Below are positions 1 to 10,249 of a stretch of 64,000 nt of DNA, one piece after another (the first letter of the stretch is position 1; each line of letters starts with the position of its first letter). Origin of the DNA: Begonia masoniana (taxonomy: Eukaryota; Streptophyta; Magnoliopsida; Cucurbitales; Begoniaceae). Below the pieces are notes generated by a model that had not been told where the DNA came from, ran no database searches, and worked only from the letters and a program-made list of their open reading frames with translations. The DNA lies in contig CM039508.1 of NCBI GenBank assembly GCA_022432975.1, positions 43,861,646 through 43,925,645 of the forward strand, written 5' to 3'. The position numbers and the translations under genes were made by a program.

Positions 1-867
1 TCCCCTCGACTTAAGATTGACCTCTCCTGAGATCTAGATAACAACAAGATCCCCTTGTTGTTGATTCCTCCCAGAATCCGTGTTATGGTAAAATCACCTC
101 GCCCACGATCAAAGTGACAAGCTCCCCTTGTCTAAAAACAGAACTCCTCCCGAGTTCGAATGTAGCCTCCTCCCGAGACTAAGCTTCAATGAAGAAGAAG
201 AAAGATTGTCTCCTCTGACACCGCCTGGAACACCAAGACGTTGTCCTCGAACGCAATACTCAACACACTCAATGAAATCGATGCAATCCACAACATAAGA
301 AGAGTGTGTAAAACAATCACAGACCCATACGCAGAAACGTTGGGAGTGAAAGAAAAGCGATGGCTTGGAAAACGAAGAAACCTTCTCTCGTGAAAATCAA
401 AACTCCGTCGTCTACTGCTTTCATAGAAACAGAAGCTTTAAATATCATTGGTAGCTTCCATATCTTCAATTCAGTCAGTTACCAAATTAGATATAACGCT
501 GCAAGAAATAAGTAAAACAAATCTTAACAAATTCAGTTGAGTGACATACTGTGTGACACTTCAGGAAAGTATCGCTAACTTCCTTGATATGGCTCCGAAA
601 ATTTAGGTAAGCATCCCACGATTCATGTTATCTCGAAACCTAACAGATTTCACCAAATCTCCATCAAATCGGCTTACCAAAATAAAGTTTTCTAAAAAGC
701 AAGTGTCTTTAGCTTTTTCAATAACTTTCCTATTATTCTTGTTTCCTTATTTTTCTCTTCCACAGAATCTTCATGATTGTTAATATAAAGTCATCCAATA
801 ATCAGAATGCAATATTTCTTGATCACCAAGAAATAAATTATCAATTTGGAAAAAACACATTATCTCC

Positions 868-943
<76 letters not shown>

Positions 944-988
944 CCAAAAAATCAATGCCAACTTATATGCAATATCTTTGCATTTTCA
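1..988 (-). repeat. Sirevirus A 3' LTR, partial
   Basis: This stretch matches, with divergence, the LTR at 52487-53701 and, inverted, the solo LTR at 44831-46017. Its inner end, read on the minus strand, starts TGAAAATGCAAAG right after a polypurine tract. The other copies start TGTAAATG, so the terminal dinucleotide is kept. The outer end is cut by the window edge. An AT-dinucleotide expansion lies inside it at 872-940. Confidence 0.85.
872..940. repeat. (TA)n microsatellite
   Basis: About 69 bp of uninterrupted AT dinucleotide repeat near the inner end of the Sirevirus A 3' LTR. The solo LTR at 44831 has only a short TA run at the matching place, and the 5' LTR of B has a plain AT-rich stretch, so the expansion is private to this copy. 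Confidence 0.95.
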
Positions 989-1230
989 ATCTCCCCCTTT
1001 GGCATTTTTTGTCAAAATCAATATAACACAGAGTTTCAATAACTCCCCCCTGAATTGTGACGTCAAACATCATAGAAATATCACTCATCATCATATCATC
1101 ATATAATATCAGAGAGCAGAACATATCACCATACATATCACCCAACCATACATATCACCAAAATAAGATACCATATCACCAAAATAAGATACCATATCAC
1201 AAAAATACTCCCCCCTTTTGCCATAAAAGG
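989..1230 (-). promoter_or_regulatory. Sirevirus polypurine tracts (three)
   Basis: Three pyrimidine runs on the plus strand (purine on the element's strand) lie next to the 3' LTR: one abutting the LTR at about 990-1002, one at about 1043-1050 and one at about 1208-1217. The LTR-adjacent one is the likely plus-strand primer of reverse transcription. Multiple polypurine tracts are a known Sirevirus trait. Confidence 0.7.
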
Positions 1231-1525
1231 ACAAATATATATATGAGAGAATAGCACTTACCATAAAATCAGCAACATCACCAGATAATTACCGAAATAG
1301 TCAGTATAAACACCAGCAACACCATAGGAAGATAACCAATATCAGGAATATCCAGAGAAGTATGAGAATCATCATATAAGTACTATAGTCAAAGCATAAG
1401 ATCCAACCAGCAAAAGAAAATTATCCAGAAGAAGAAAAATATTCAGAGAATAGACAAATTAGAACCGTAGTTCAATGAGACACCACAGTTAAAATCATTC
1501 AACGACCCCATCAGATTTGTAGAAG
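1231..1525. other. Sirevirus 3' untranslated spacer
   Basis: Noncoding stretch between the polypurine tracts and the end of the envelope-like ORF. It is A-rich and no gene is seen. Just to its left, at about 1155-1200, a short tandem repeat of ACCATATCACCAAAATAAGAT type is present. Confidence 0.6.
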
Positions 1526-3291
1526 TCAATTCGTAGCAGCAGTATTATCTGGAACACCCTCTGGAACATCTTCTGGGACACCAGAGGTACCAACATCTTC
1601 CATTGCTTTGGCCTGTGAATCTGAGTCTTTCATGTGGGGGTTCTTTTTGTAGATATCATTTAAAAGTTCAAAAATATCAGATCTCTGTTTTTCAAGTTCC
1701 AAAATCTGCATAGACAATGACTTTTTTGTGCGTACCAAGAATTTTACAGTTCGGGTCAAGAAGGCAGAGTTGGTGTTTGACTCAGATATGGACATGCCTT
1801 CAACGAACCCTTCCAAATCATTTTTGTGCTCCCCCATCCTTAATTTATAGCTTATCCGAATTTCCTCTTTCTCAACATATAGTTCTTCATTTTCTCTAGT
1901 GATAGATTGTTGAGCAGTTAAGATACTAAAAATCAGAGAGGGAAACGGAAGAGCTAACCTTTCATTCTTCTCGTTTGCATGTTTCATAACTTGATCAATT
2001 ACAAGGCTTCCAAAATCAAAGGGTGCTGAATTTCCAATTTTGAGAAGTAATACTGTCATTGCTTTGTTTATCCCAGTGCCATAGGATTTAGGTAACCAAT
2101 TTCTCATTGCTATTTTGTGAAGAATTCCGTACTTGACCTAGAGTTGTGAAGTCGGAAAGTCTTTGTCATGGGACCAGATGCGTCTGACACCCCCAGTGAC
2201 ATCAATGATAATTTTATTATAGTCAGGCACAAATTTGGTGGAGTCAGTCATCTTCAAGCCCAAATAATCATTAATGATTATAGGGATAAAATTAAGGAAG
2301 TGGCCTCGAACAAATACCCGGCCAAAATCAGAATGGGCTGGGTTTTTCACATCCGAATCTATATTACAATAGAATTCTTGAATAATCTTCCAAACAAAAG
2401 GATTGATACTTCTAAACGTTTCTCTAAACCCAGACTTATTAAATGATATACCAGGGCTTCACATTGGGAAAAATCACTTTCATGAATTTTCTGTTCTGTC
2501 CAAATATTTCTTTGAGAGAAATTTAACCAGCGGCTAGCATGTAATCAAGACTTGAAATCTTCATTCGAAACTTTTAAAGAAGTCTTACTTGGTTTTTTAC
2601 TGAACTCACATTTCTGTGCATATTTGGATTTCGGAGAGCTTCTAGAAACAGAACCTTCACTGGTCTTCTGCTTTTTGGATTTTGGAGCTATTGATGGACT
2701 TAATTTTGGTGTTTTGACAATGGCAAGCTTTTGAAGTTTCTCAACAGAGGGCTTAGAGGACTTTGAGGACTTTAAGGCAGTGTGTTTGGATAATTTGGGA
2801 GCAGAGGATTTTGAGGCCTTTGGAGCAGAAGATTGTGAATGCTTCGGAGCAGCTATTCTGGAGGATTTACGGGTTGGATTTTCTGGTGTTTTTCCCACGA
2901 AAACTTCTTCATCATCTATGTTTATTTCCAGAACTGCTTCTTGAAGCCAAGAGCTGTCTGAAGAGGATTCTTTTTCAATTCTTGGCCTTTTACCTTTTGA
3001 GGCCGTAGTAACTTTTGAATTTCTTGGTGGTTTGGGCGGCACTGAACTCATCTTGAACTTGTCACCACTGGATTTTTGAAATTTTCGTTGAGCCCCTGAC
3101 GAGTCAACCTGTCGTATTTGGACGGCTTTGGTGATTTTCGGAGTAACCCTTTCAGTAACAAAGGGTTTTACAGTCGGTGAAGAAGGTGAAAAAATCACGA
3201 TAGCTGAATTTAGATTTGGCATAACCTCTGGAACATTTTCTGGAATATTGCTTGAAACCTGCTCGTCGATAACCTCTTCGATAATGACCAT
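1526..3291 (-). pseudogene. Envelope-like ORF of Sirevirus A, broken
   Basis: Third ORF of the Sirevirus, downstream of pol, resembling the 'putative plant transposon protein' family often labelled envelope-like; its function is unknown. The ATG at 3291 matches the ATG of the B copy (47055). The N-terminal third is basic and low complexity, rich in Ser, Lys, Pro and Ala, and is followed by a globular region in fragments at 2138-2350 and 1526-2107. The C-terminus holds a Val-Pro-Glu repeat with a 4-residue (12-bp) period at about 1553-1582. It is broken by an in-frame TGA near 2545 where B has Arg, by frameshifts before 2350 and by a TAG near 2135. No membrane segment was recognised. Confidence 0.75.
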
Positions 3292-3777
3292 TTTGAGAGA
3301 GAGATAGTAGAAAGCCCTAGAAGCAGATTGTCGAATCGAGGAGAAGCAAGAGAGAGTGAGTTCGGGAAATCTCTTAAGGTTGAAATAAGTTAATATCCTC
3401 TTCCATAAATAGCCATCAAGTCACAATAAAGAAAATCCAAGATTTTTAGTAGATTTTTTGAAAATAAATCCGAAAATCCATCAAATTTCCATAAATCAGT
3501 GTAGTGAATCTTTAAGGAATAATTTAGATCTCCATAAGTTGGGAAATAAATTCAGTAAAATAATGCTGCTCCAATCTTCTCCGAGAATAATCATCCAATT
3601 TTCATAAGAATATCCAAGTTTTTCATGTCACACACGATGTTACTCCATAGAAAAAGATAATATCAAGAATGATCGCTTGCTGCAGGAAGTGAGTAACACA
3701 CAGTAGATCGCCCAAAAATAAATGCCTAAAGCACGTGGCGATTTTTTTTTTATATATAAATAAAAACGATAAACGAC
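3292..3777. other. Sirevirus A spacer between pol and env-like ORF
   Basis: AT-rich noncoding spacer matching 47056-47563 of the B copy. It contains a poly-T/TATA-like run at about 3742-3758. No ORF of note. Confidence 0.6.
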
Positions 3778-4450
3778 TTACATAACACAGAGGCCTAGAG
3801 CAGACCTCAACTCTTCAAATCTTACACCATCCAATGCTTTGGTGAAAATATCGGCAATTTGTTTTTCGGTCACCATATGCTCAAAATTAATAATTTTGTC
3901 CTCCACAAGAGATCGAATAAAATGATGTCGTATATCAATATGTTTTGTCCGTGAATGCTGAACAGGATTTTTAGAAATATTGATTGCACTCAGATTATTA
4001 CATTAGAGGGTCATGACACCCTGTGTGACACCATAGTCTTTCATCATTTGTTTCATCCAGAGAAGCTGAGTACAGCTGCTACCTGCTGCAATATATTTTG
4101 CCTCAGCAGTAGACAGAGAAATCGAATTTTGCTTCTTGCTAAACCACGATACCAAGTTATGTCCAACATAAAAACATCCTCCCGAAGTGCTTTTTCGATC
4201 ATCAGAACTTCCGGCCCAGTCAGCATCACAATAACCCACCAGATTTGTATTAGAATCGAAAGAATACCAGATGTCATAATCAGTTGTTCAACTAACATAT
4301 TTTAGAATTCGCTTGACCGACACTAAGTAAGACTCCTTCGGATTTGCTTGAAATCGAGCGCATAAACCCACGCTATAACAAATATCTGGTCGGCTAGCAG
4401 TAAGATATAAAAGACTTTCAATCATACTTCTATATAAACGTGGATCAACA
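3778..4450 (-). pseudogene. Sirevirus A pol 3' end: RT tail and RNase H
   Basis: C-terminal part of the Copia polyprotein, ending in a TAA at 3778-3780. RNase H is recognisable from the GYCDADWAG block (about 4215-4239), the SLSTAEAKYIA block and the C-terminal DIFTKAL motif near 3840. It is interrupted by frameshifts between about 4050 and 4300 and cut at 4450 by the nested LTR; the rest of RT resumes at 40408. RNase H removes the RNA strand during reverse transcription. The B copy (47564-48325) shows the same segment uninterrupted by insertion. Confidence 0.85.
4446..4450. repeat. TSD CAACA, left copy
   Basis: Five-base target-site duplication of the nested LTR that starts TGTAACGACC at 4451; its partner is at 40403-40407. 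The Sirevirus RT sequence is continuous across it when compared with B at about 48235. Confidence 0.9.
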
Positions 4451-4658
4451 TGTAACGACCCTAATACTGTACCCTTATTTTTCCGTATTTTTTTTATCCT
4501 TATAAACTTTGTAACAATTGAGCGGAATTTAATTCGTGGACTAAATTGTTAAAATCGTTCGAAAACTATTTTGAAAACCATTTAAATAAAACTTAAAACA
4601 ATTAAAATCATCGGCCATAGCTTGGAGGGCAAAAGGAACATCTGTCCCATAAAAGGCA

Positions 4659-4860
4659 GGGGCGATCGATCGCCCCAATGCCAGGCGATCGATCGCCCAT
4701 TAAAAAAACTGAGGGGCGATCGGTCGCCCCTCATTGTGGCGATCGATCGCCTATATAAAATTGAGGGGCGATCGATCGCCCCACATATGGGCGATCGATC
4801 GCCCCACTCTCTGGAAAATCCAAAGAGCGGCGATCGATCATGCCGATCGATGGCGATTGA
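4659..4860. repeat. Array of GGCGATCGATCGCC palindromes
   Basis: About seven perfect or near-perfect palindromes with core GGCGATCGATCGCC, for example at 4659-4676, 4684-4697, 4711-4732, 4738-4751, 4765-4782 and 4789-4804, with a degenerate cluster to about 4860. Spacing is about 25-30 bp. The open frame across it (GDRSP/AIDR repeats) is a by-product of the repeat. Confidence 0.9.
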
Positions 4861-4867
4861 TCGGCAT

Positions 4868-4895
4868 GTCCTCTGGAATCCGATTTCCAGAGGAC
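4868..4895. other. Perfect 11-bp hairpin
   Basis: Inverted repeat GTCCTCTGGAA / TTCCAGAGGAC with a 6-base loop, just after the palindrome array inside the same LTR. Its position in an LTR allows a structured RNA, but no terminator or polyadenylation role can be shown. Confidence 0.85.
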
Positions 4896-5328
4896 TTGCT
4901 CCCCATCTTTTCTTTCTTCATACTTCTTCCCTGCACATATTCCTCACCACATATACACACTAAAACTTCAACATAAACTACTCCATAAACATGTAACATA
5001 CAATCGCTCAAACCTCACCCATTTCACACTTCGCCAATCACCCAAAATAAACGACTCAAAACACATTTAAAACATAACCCGATTTCATAAAAATGAACCG
5101 CGTGGATCCGTTTAAAAACTTAACATTTCCTCTTGTTCAAAATCACCAAGCGGTTATAAAATAAGTTTCCAAGACGTTTAAAAACATCAAAACATAAACC
5201 TATCAACTAATCAGATCTCAAACATCCTAATATGTTCAACCTATACAATTTCTCCTACGATCTAACTATCGTATCCCCAAAATACTTACATACATTTACT
5301 TCCCCACGAGTCAAAAGGCGCCTCGACT

Positions 5329-5333
5329 GCCCA
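5329..5333. repeat. TSD GCCCA of Cassandra 1, left copy
   Basis: Five-base target-site duplication of the first Cassandra TRIM; the right copy is at 6157-6161. Confidence 0.88.
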
Positions 5334-5709
5334 TGTAACGACTCCTTTTCCTAGCAAGATATTGTCCGCTCTGGGGATTGGGCCGTAGCCCAATATCCTC
5401 CCCTCACGGCTTTGTTTGGCAAGAACTTCCTGGAAGGTCACCCAACCTGGAATTGCTCTCGCCGAAGCACTTTTAACTTCGGAGTTCTTATGGGATCCGT
5501 TGTCAATCGTGCTCCAAAACGCGTCTTACTATGTTGGGAGGGTCTCTTTACATATGTTTCATTTCCACATACTTCCCCAAGCGATGTGGGATTGTGACGA
5601 CCCCCTTTTTACGACCTGTCACCTTCCGGTTCGCCCGCGCAGACGTACCGCCATCCGGGTTCCGGTTCGTGCAGCCATCGTACCATACGTGCACATTCGG
5701 GTCATCACA
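5334..5709 (-). repeat. Cassandra 1 LTR (3' on minus strand)
   Basis: 376 bp, TGTAACGACT... to ...GTCATCACA on the plus strand. Nearly identical to 5781-6156. Confidence 0.92.
5423..5517 (-). other. 5S rRNA-like sequence in Cassandra LTR
   Basis: Read on the minus strand this contains blocks typical of plant 5S rRNA: GGATCCCATAAGAACTCCG, a box-A-like AGTTAAAAGTGCTT and a box-C-like GGTTGGGTGACCTTCC. It is not a functional 5S gene: it is diverged and lies inside a retrotransposon LTR. In Cassandra these blocks retain RNA polymerase III promoter character. Confidence 0.88.
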
Positions 5710-5780
5710 ATCACCCCCTCTCAGGGGCCCAACGTCCTCGTTGGCCACATTTCCGGTTCGGTACAGGCTCTGATACTATT
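5710..5780 (-). other. Cassandra 1 internal domain with PBS and hairpins
   Basis: 71 bp between the LTRs. It contains the tRNA-iMet primer-binding site remnant (5767-5778), a hairpin CCAACG-TCCT-CGTTGG (5729-5744) and a CCCC...GGGG stem (5715-5727). Confidence 0.8.
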
Positions 5781-6156
5781 TGTAACGACCTCTTTTTCCA
5801 GCAAGATATTGTCCGCTCTGGGGATTGGGCCGTAGCCCAATATCCTCCCCTCACGACTTTGTTTGGGGAGAACTTCCCGGAAGGTCACCCAACCTGGAAT
5901 TGCTCTCGCCGAAGCACTTTTAACTTCGGAGTTCTTATGGGATCCGTTGCCAATCGTGCTCCAAAACGCGTCTTACTATGTTGGGAGGGTCTCTTTACAT
6001 ATGTTTCATTTGCACATACTTCCCCAAGCGATGTGGGATTGTGACAACCCCCTTTTTACGACCTGTCACCTTCCGGTTTGCCCGCGCGGACGTACCGCCA
6101 TCCGGGTTCCAGTTCGTGCAGCCATCGTACCATACGTGCACATTCGTGTCATCACA
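5781..6156 (-). repeat. Cassandra 1 LTR (5' on minus strand)
   Basis: 376 bp, the second LTR of the element. It holds a 5S-like block at about 5870-5964 (minus strand). Confidence 0.92.
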
Positions 6157-6161
6157 GCCCA

Positions 6162-6825
6162 GTACACTCCCACGAGCCATCCTCCTTTAACTGCATCATT
6201 CCTCGGGTTGAGGGATCTCGTCCTCACCTATATCAAGATCACCTGCACCATACAGACAATCTATGAGCTAAAGGCTCAGTAAGTTTCGTAAATGAAAATG
6301 CATGCTGTGCAAATGAGTTTCAGAAATCATGCAACATTTTCTTATCTTTACATAGGTTGTCACCGAGATCTCAACCCGCTAAATGGAGAGGGCACATCCG
6401 GCGGTTGGACAACCCTTTCTACCTAGCGGAGGGGGGTACATGCTTACATACGTACAGCCATGCCTGAACCCCACCTCGCATGACCATAAACATACATGGG
6501 TTCTTATTAGATGCGGTATTGTGACCGGCCCTTCTCAGCCTTCACAATAGGTCAATAGCCCCCTTTTGGGCCACATCACCATTTTCTTTAAAACATAGTG
6601 CTGAAATTTATTTTCTATGCATAATTGAAAACCGTGGTGCATAGACAATTACGTGCTTAAAGTAAACATACATCATACGTACCATCGAGACAATAAAAGC
6701 AATTAAAAGCATATCCTATAAAAGAACTAATCCTAACTACTCAACCAAAGCGTTTAAACAATCAATTCCACAATAACCCTTGACGCGACTTCGACGTACG
6801 GTGTAGGCCTATCGACCAGAGTAAG
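6162..6825 (-). mobile_element. Tekay-like solo LTR, segment 2
   Basis: Middle segment of the level-1 LTR between Cassandra 1 and Athila. It carries the block CTATGAGCTAAAGGCTCAG (6261-6279), which matches CTATGAGCCTAAAGCTCAG of the Tekay LTRs at 17231-38326. The last five bases, GTAAG (6821-6825), are the Athila target site. No gene. Confidence 0.75.
6821..6825. repeat. TSD GTAAG of Athila, left copy
   Basis: Target-site duplication of the Athila element; the right copy is at 39405-39409. Confidence 0.92.
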
Positions 6826-8415
6826 TGATAACTCTTAAATTAGAGTTATTTTATATTATATTTAATTGATAAAACTTGTATGATTTGAGTGAATTTAAGA
6901 AGAAATTGATAAAATTTACTTCAATTGCTATAAGATGCTGTAAAATCTATACTTTGATTTAATTTAATATATTCTATGCACATTTTCTATTTTGAGCAGA
7001 TTTTTATCTATAATTCGAATTTTAAATTCTCGTATTTGAATGTAAAATTTACAGCGGGAAAATCAAATTAAATGTTAAAGGATCGTGAAGAAAATCAAGG
7101 GAGAAATCAAGAAAAATAAGGAAATTTGTTATTCCGTGTATGATGAGAGAGAAAAATGCGGGAATCATGGAGGAAAATAAATTAATTGAAAGCTGGAAAA
7201 TAGAAAAGCAATCGGATGATGTAGAAAGCTGGGCAGCGGATGATATGAAGAAAATAGCAGCTGGGCAGCGGAAGATATGAAGGGAAATAAGAAAGCTGGG
7301 CAGCAATCAGATGATGTATAAAAGCTGGGCAGCGAAAGATGTTAAGAGAAGGAAATAGAATAAAGAAGACTTGGGCAGCGGAAACAGTAAAAGCTGGGCA
7401 GCAATCGGAAGAAGCAAAAAAAACTTGGGCAGCACTAGATGACAAAACAACTAAACAGAATGGATGAGAGAGAAAAATCAATTCCCTGGAAGAAAGCTAA
7501 AAAAAGGGAAACAATTAAATGAAATAGAGATTGGAGAGAGAAGAAAGATGACATGCAGAATTAAAAAGTGATATTTGTTTCAAAAGAAGAGCAATTCTGG
7601 CGTGTGACTTCTTGCTGGAGAAGAAAGCTCTGAACAGAGGAGGAGAACTTATACATTGCTGAATTTTCTTCTTCCTCTTCTTTATTTTTATTATTTTTAT
7701 GCTATTGAAAACTTTATTTTTATTTAGTATTACTATTATGATTTTAGGCTAAATTTTAATCTTGGTTAGGACGATAGTATTTGTTGCGATATTTTGCTAC
7801 GATCTTGGTTTTGTTTCTGCAATTATCTATTGAATAATTATTTGTGAAATTTTCTTGCTAAGTCAGATCGTATCGACAGATAGGTTGATAATTCATGTTT
7901 ATATTGTATCGATAGATAGATATAAATTTTAGATGCACGAATAATTAATCGAATTAAATTGTTACAATGTAGTTAACATTAATTTGATTGGCGATAAGAA
8001 TAGCACATATCGAAAATTCAATCTTAGTTACATTCTTTCAAGGTAGAAAGAAATTCTAATTTGAATTTACCTAGGCAATTCGAAAGAATCCTAGAAAATA
8101 TTTTTATTCTTGCTGTTTTTTAGATAATGCTGCAGAGCATTACCAGAGCATCAGTAGTAAAATCATCGAAACGAAGAAATCGATCCTAGCCAAGGCCTTC
8201 TTTTATCGTTTTTACCTCTTTTATTCTGATTTACTTTGTTTCATTGTCATTCTGATTTTATTTCGAATTATTTTCATTTATCATCTAATATTTTTATAAG
8301 ATTTTTATAGTGATTAATTCGATTAACAATATCCTCGTGGGATCGATACTTTACTTACTCTATTACTTCGTTAGCGACACGTGCACTTGCGTGTAAAGGT
8401 GTAAAATCACTAACA
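6826..8415 (+). repeat. Athila 5' LTR
   Basis: 1590 bp, TGATAACTC... to ...ATCACTAACA, repeated as the split 3' LTR (16712-17230 plus 38332-39404, about 1592 bp). It contains a degenerate tandem repeat built on GCTGGGCAGCGG. Confidence 0.95.
7205..7435 (+). repeat. GCTGGGCAGC degenerate tandem repeat in Athila LTR
   Basis: About eight copies of (A)GCTGGGCAGCRR followed by an AT/GA-rich spacer of 12-40 bp; also present in the 3' LTR at 17114-17230 and 38332-38420. The Tekay insertion in the 3' LTR landed within this repeat. Confidence 0.8.
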
Positions 8416-8421
8416 AGTTTT

Positions 8422-8439
8422 TGGCGCCGTAGCCGGGGA
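8422..8439 (+). promoter_or_regulatory. Athila primer-binding site (tRNA-Asp)
   Basis: TGGCGCCGTAGCCGGGGA, six bases after the 5' LTR, is complementary to the 3' end of plant tRNA-Asp with one mismatch (TAGC where TTGC is expected). It primes minus-strand cDNA. Confidence 0.88.
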
Positions 8440-8535
8440 TATTGTTTGGTTGTGATTATTTTTCTATAATAATTTTACTTTATTTTACGTTATTTTATTT
8501 TATTTTGTTTTCTTATTTTCATATATTGTTGATTT

Positions 8536-10249
8536 ATGCCGGACGAAGAAAACACACAGGATCTTGTACCCATAGATCCAGAAATTGAAAGAACATTCAG
8601 AGCTAGAAGAAGACAACAGCAACAACAGTTTATTGAGGGTGAAAATATGGCGAACGTAGAGAGAGAAAGGGAAAATGTCGAAAGAATTATTGATGATAGA
8701 GATATACCTATTCAGGATTTTGTAATTCCTACACTAAACGATTTAAATCCTGAAATAGTCAGACCTGATCTTCGTGCCATCAGATTTGAGTTGAAACCAG
8801 TGATGTTCCAAATGCTTCAAACTGTTGGACAGTTCACTGGAGCTATCACAGATAATCCTCATCGCCATTTGAAGGTTTTTGGAGAAGTTAGTGATTCATT
8901 TAACTTCCCTGGTGTATCTGCAGAAGCCCTGAGATTGAAACTCTTTCCATATTCCTTAAGAGATCGCGCCAGAGATTGGTTAAATAGCATTCCTTCAGAC
9001 ACCATCACAACTTGGGGGATTTGGCTAAGAAGTTCATTATGAAGTATCACCCACCAGTAAGGAATGCAAGGATGAGGAATGAGATCACAAGCTTCCAGCA
9101 AAGAGATGGAGAATCACTCTATGAAACATGGGATAGATTTAAAGATTTGCTGAGACAATGCCCAAATCACGGGATACCTCATTGGATTCAACTGGAAACA
9201 TTTTACAACAGACTGAATGGACAGACCCGATCGATTATTGACGCAGCAGCCAACGGAACGCTGCTATCAAAATCTTTTAATGAGGCATACGATATGCTGG
9301 AGAGAATGGCAGTGAACAGTTATCAATGGCCATCAGACAGGAACGCTTCTACAAGGAGAGCACCTGGAAGTTATGAGATAGATGAAGTAGCAGCTCTTAA
9401 TGCAAAGATAGCCTCACTCGAAAATGCCATCAAAGCCATGAACAAACAGCAACAACCAGTAACCAGAGAGATTTCTTGCATTTTCTGTGGGGAGAACCAT
9501 GATGATAGTTCATGCCCGACGAATCCTGAGTCGGCAAATTACATGGGATATAACCGAAATAATAACCCATACTCACAGACGTATAACCCTGGACGGAGAC
9601 AGCACCCTAATTTCCAATGGAGTTCGCAGCAACAGAATAATGCAATACCTGCAAGATCTGCTGACAATTATGCCCAGAATTACAATCAGCAACTCCAGAA
9701 AAATCTGCAGCTCAAGAAAAACCAGACAACTTTGCAAGGGAGTATGTTGCAAAGACAGATATAATTTTGTAGAATTTATCAGCTTAGATAAAGAACATTG
9801 AAACCCAACTGGGGCAACTAGCTCAATCTTCGAATTCAAGAAGCAGTGGACAATTACCCAGCGACACTAAGATTCCACAGAGATCGGGAAAAGAACACTG
9901 CAAGGCAATAATATTAAGAAATGGAAGAGAAGTGGAGATTCCAGAGAAGCCACCAAGAGTGGAGAAACCAAAGCAAAATTTCCAAGAAAAAGAAGTAGAA
10001 CAGCAACCCAGTATTGAGGATTTACAAGAAAGAGAAATGATGATTGAGAAAGAAAGAACTCAGGAGGCCGAAGAGAATAATTCTGAATTTGGAGAAATTA
10101 ATATAAAAGCCGCAGTTCCGCCCGCAGCATCGCAGCAGCATCGACCTACAGAAGTGCAACTCCAGAGACCACCTCCACCATTTCCACAGAGACTTCAAAA
10201 ACACAACCAAGAAAAACAGTTTAAAAAATTTTTGGACGTTCTGAAGTAA
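8536..10249 (+). pseudogene. Athila gag, frameshifted
   Basis: Capsid/nucleocapsid part of the Athila polyprotein, starting at the ATG at 8536. The capsid-like region runs to about 9400. A CxxCGxxHxxxxC zinc knuckle (CIFCGENHDDSSC) lies at about 9478-9516, followed by an Asn/Gln-rich stretch. Breaks: an extra G in the G-run at about 9013-9017 shifts the frame inside capsid, a TAA follows at about 9764, and further stops precede the segment at 9932-10249. Gag would package the element RNA. The next domain, protease, begins in the frame open from about 10250. Confidence 0.85.

Larger units (their letters stand above)
1..4450 (-). mobile_element. Sirevirus A (Copia), 3' part
   Basis: This is the 3' part of a minus-strand Copia element of the Sirevirus/Maximus type. 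Read right to left it holds the end of RT and RNase H, a spacer, an envelope-like ORF, polypurine tracts and part of the 3' LTR. The 5' part continues at 40408. The two parts were split by a nested LTR insertion flanked by CAACA at 4446-4450 and 40403-40407. Lineage is inferred from the RNase H and RT sequence, the gag zinc knuckle in the other part and the extra ORF after pol. The left end lies outside the window. Confidence 0.88.
4451..5333 (-). mobile_element. Tekay-like solo LTR, segment 1
   Basis: First of three segments (4451-5333, 6162-6825, 39410-40402; about 2.54 kb together) of one LTR starting TGTAACGACC and ending GGTGTTACA on the plus strand. A TSD flanks it and no internal region is present, so it is a solo LTR. 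On the minus strand it starts TGTAACACCCG, like the Tekay LTRs at 17231-38326, and it shares a short conserved block with them near 6261-6283. It holds a palindrome array and a hairpin. Confidence 0.8.
5334..6156 (-). mobile_element. Cassandra TRIM retrotransposon 1
   Basis: A complete miniature LTR element of 823 bp: two 376-bp LTRs (5334-5709 and 5781-6156) around a 71-bp internal domain, with TSD GCCCA on both sides. It codes for no protein. In the internal domain GCTCTGATACTA (5767-5778) is a one-base-altered complement of the tRNA-iMet primer site, and a C-rich run beside the left LTR (about 5711-5719) is the polypurine tract of the minus strand. Each LTR carries a 5S rRNA-like block, the hallmark of Cassandra. 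It depends on other elements' enzymes for movement. It lies inside the level-1 LTR. Confidence 0.93.

Noticed and set aside
846..1106. Open frame with a long Tyr-Ile repeat
   Set aside because: It is only the translation of the (TA)n microsatellite in the Sirevirus LTR.
4622..4963. Open frame rich in GDRSP/AIDR repeats
   Set aside because: It arises from the GGCGATCGATCGCC palindrome array inside a solo LTR; it has no start context or homology.
5423..5964. Functional 5S rRNA genes
   Set aside because: The blocks are diverged and shortened, lie within paired LTRs with a PBS, PPT and TSD, and show no 5S array spacing.
5412..6282. Several overlapping frames on both strands of about 60-140 codons
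   Set aside because: They lie in the LTRs of Cassandra 1, including the 5S-like blocks, which are noncoding; similar frames recur at Cassandra 2.
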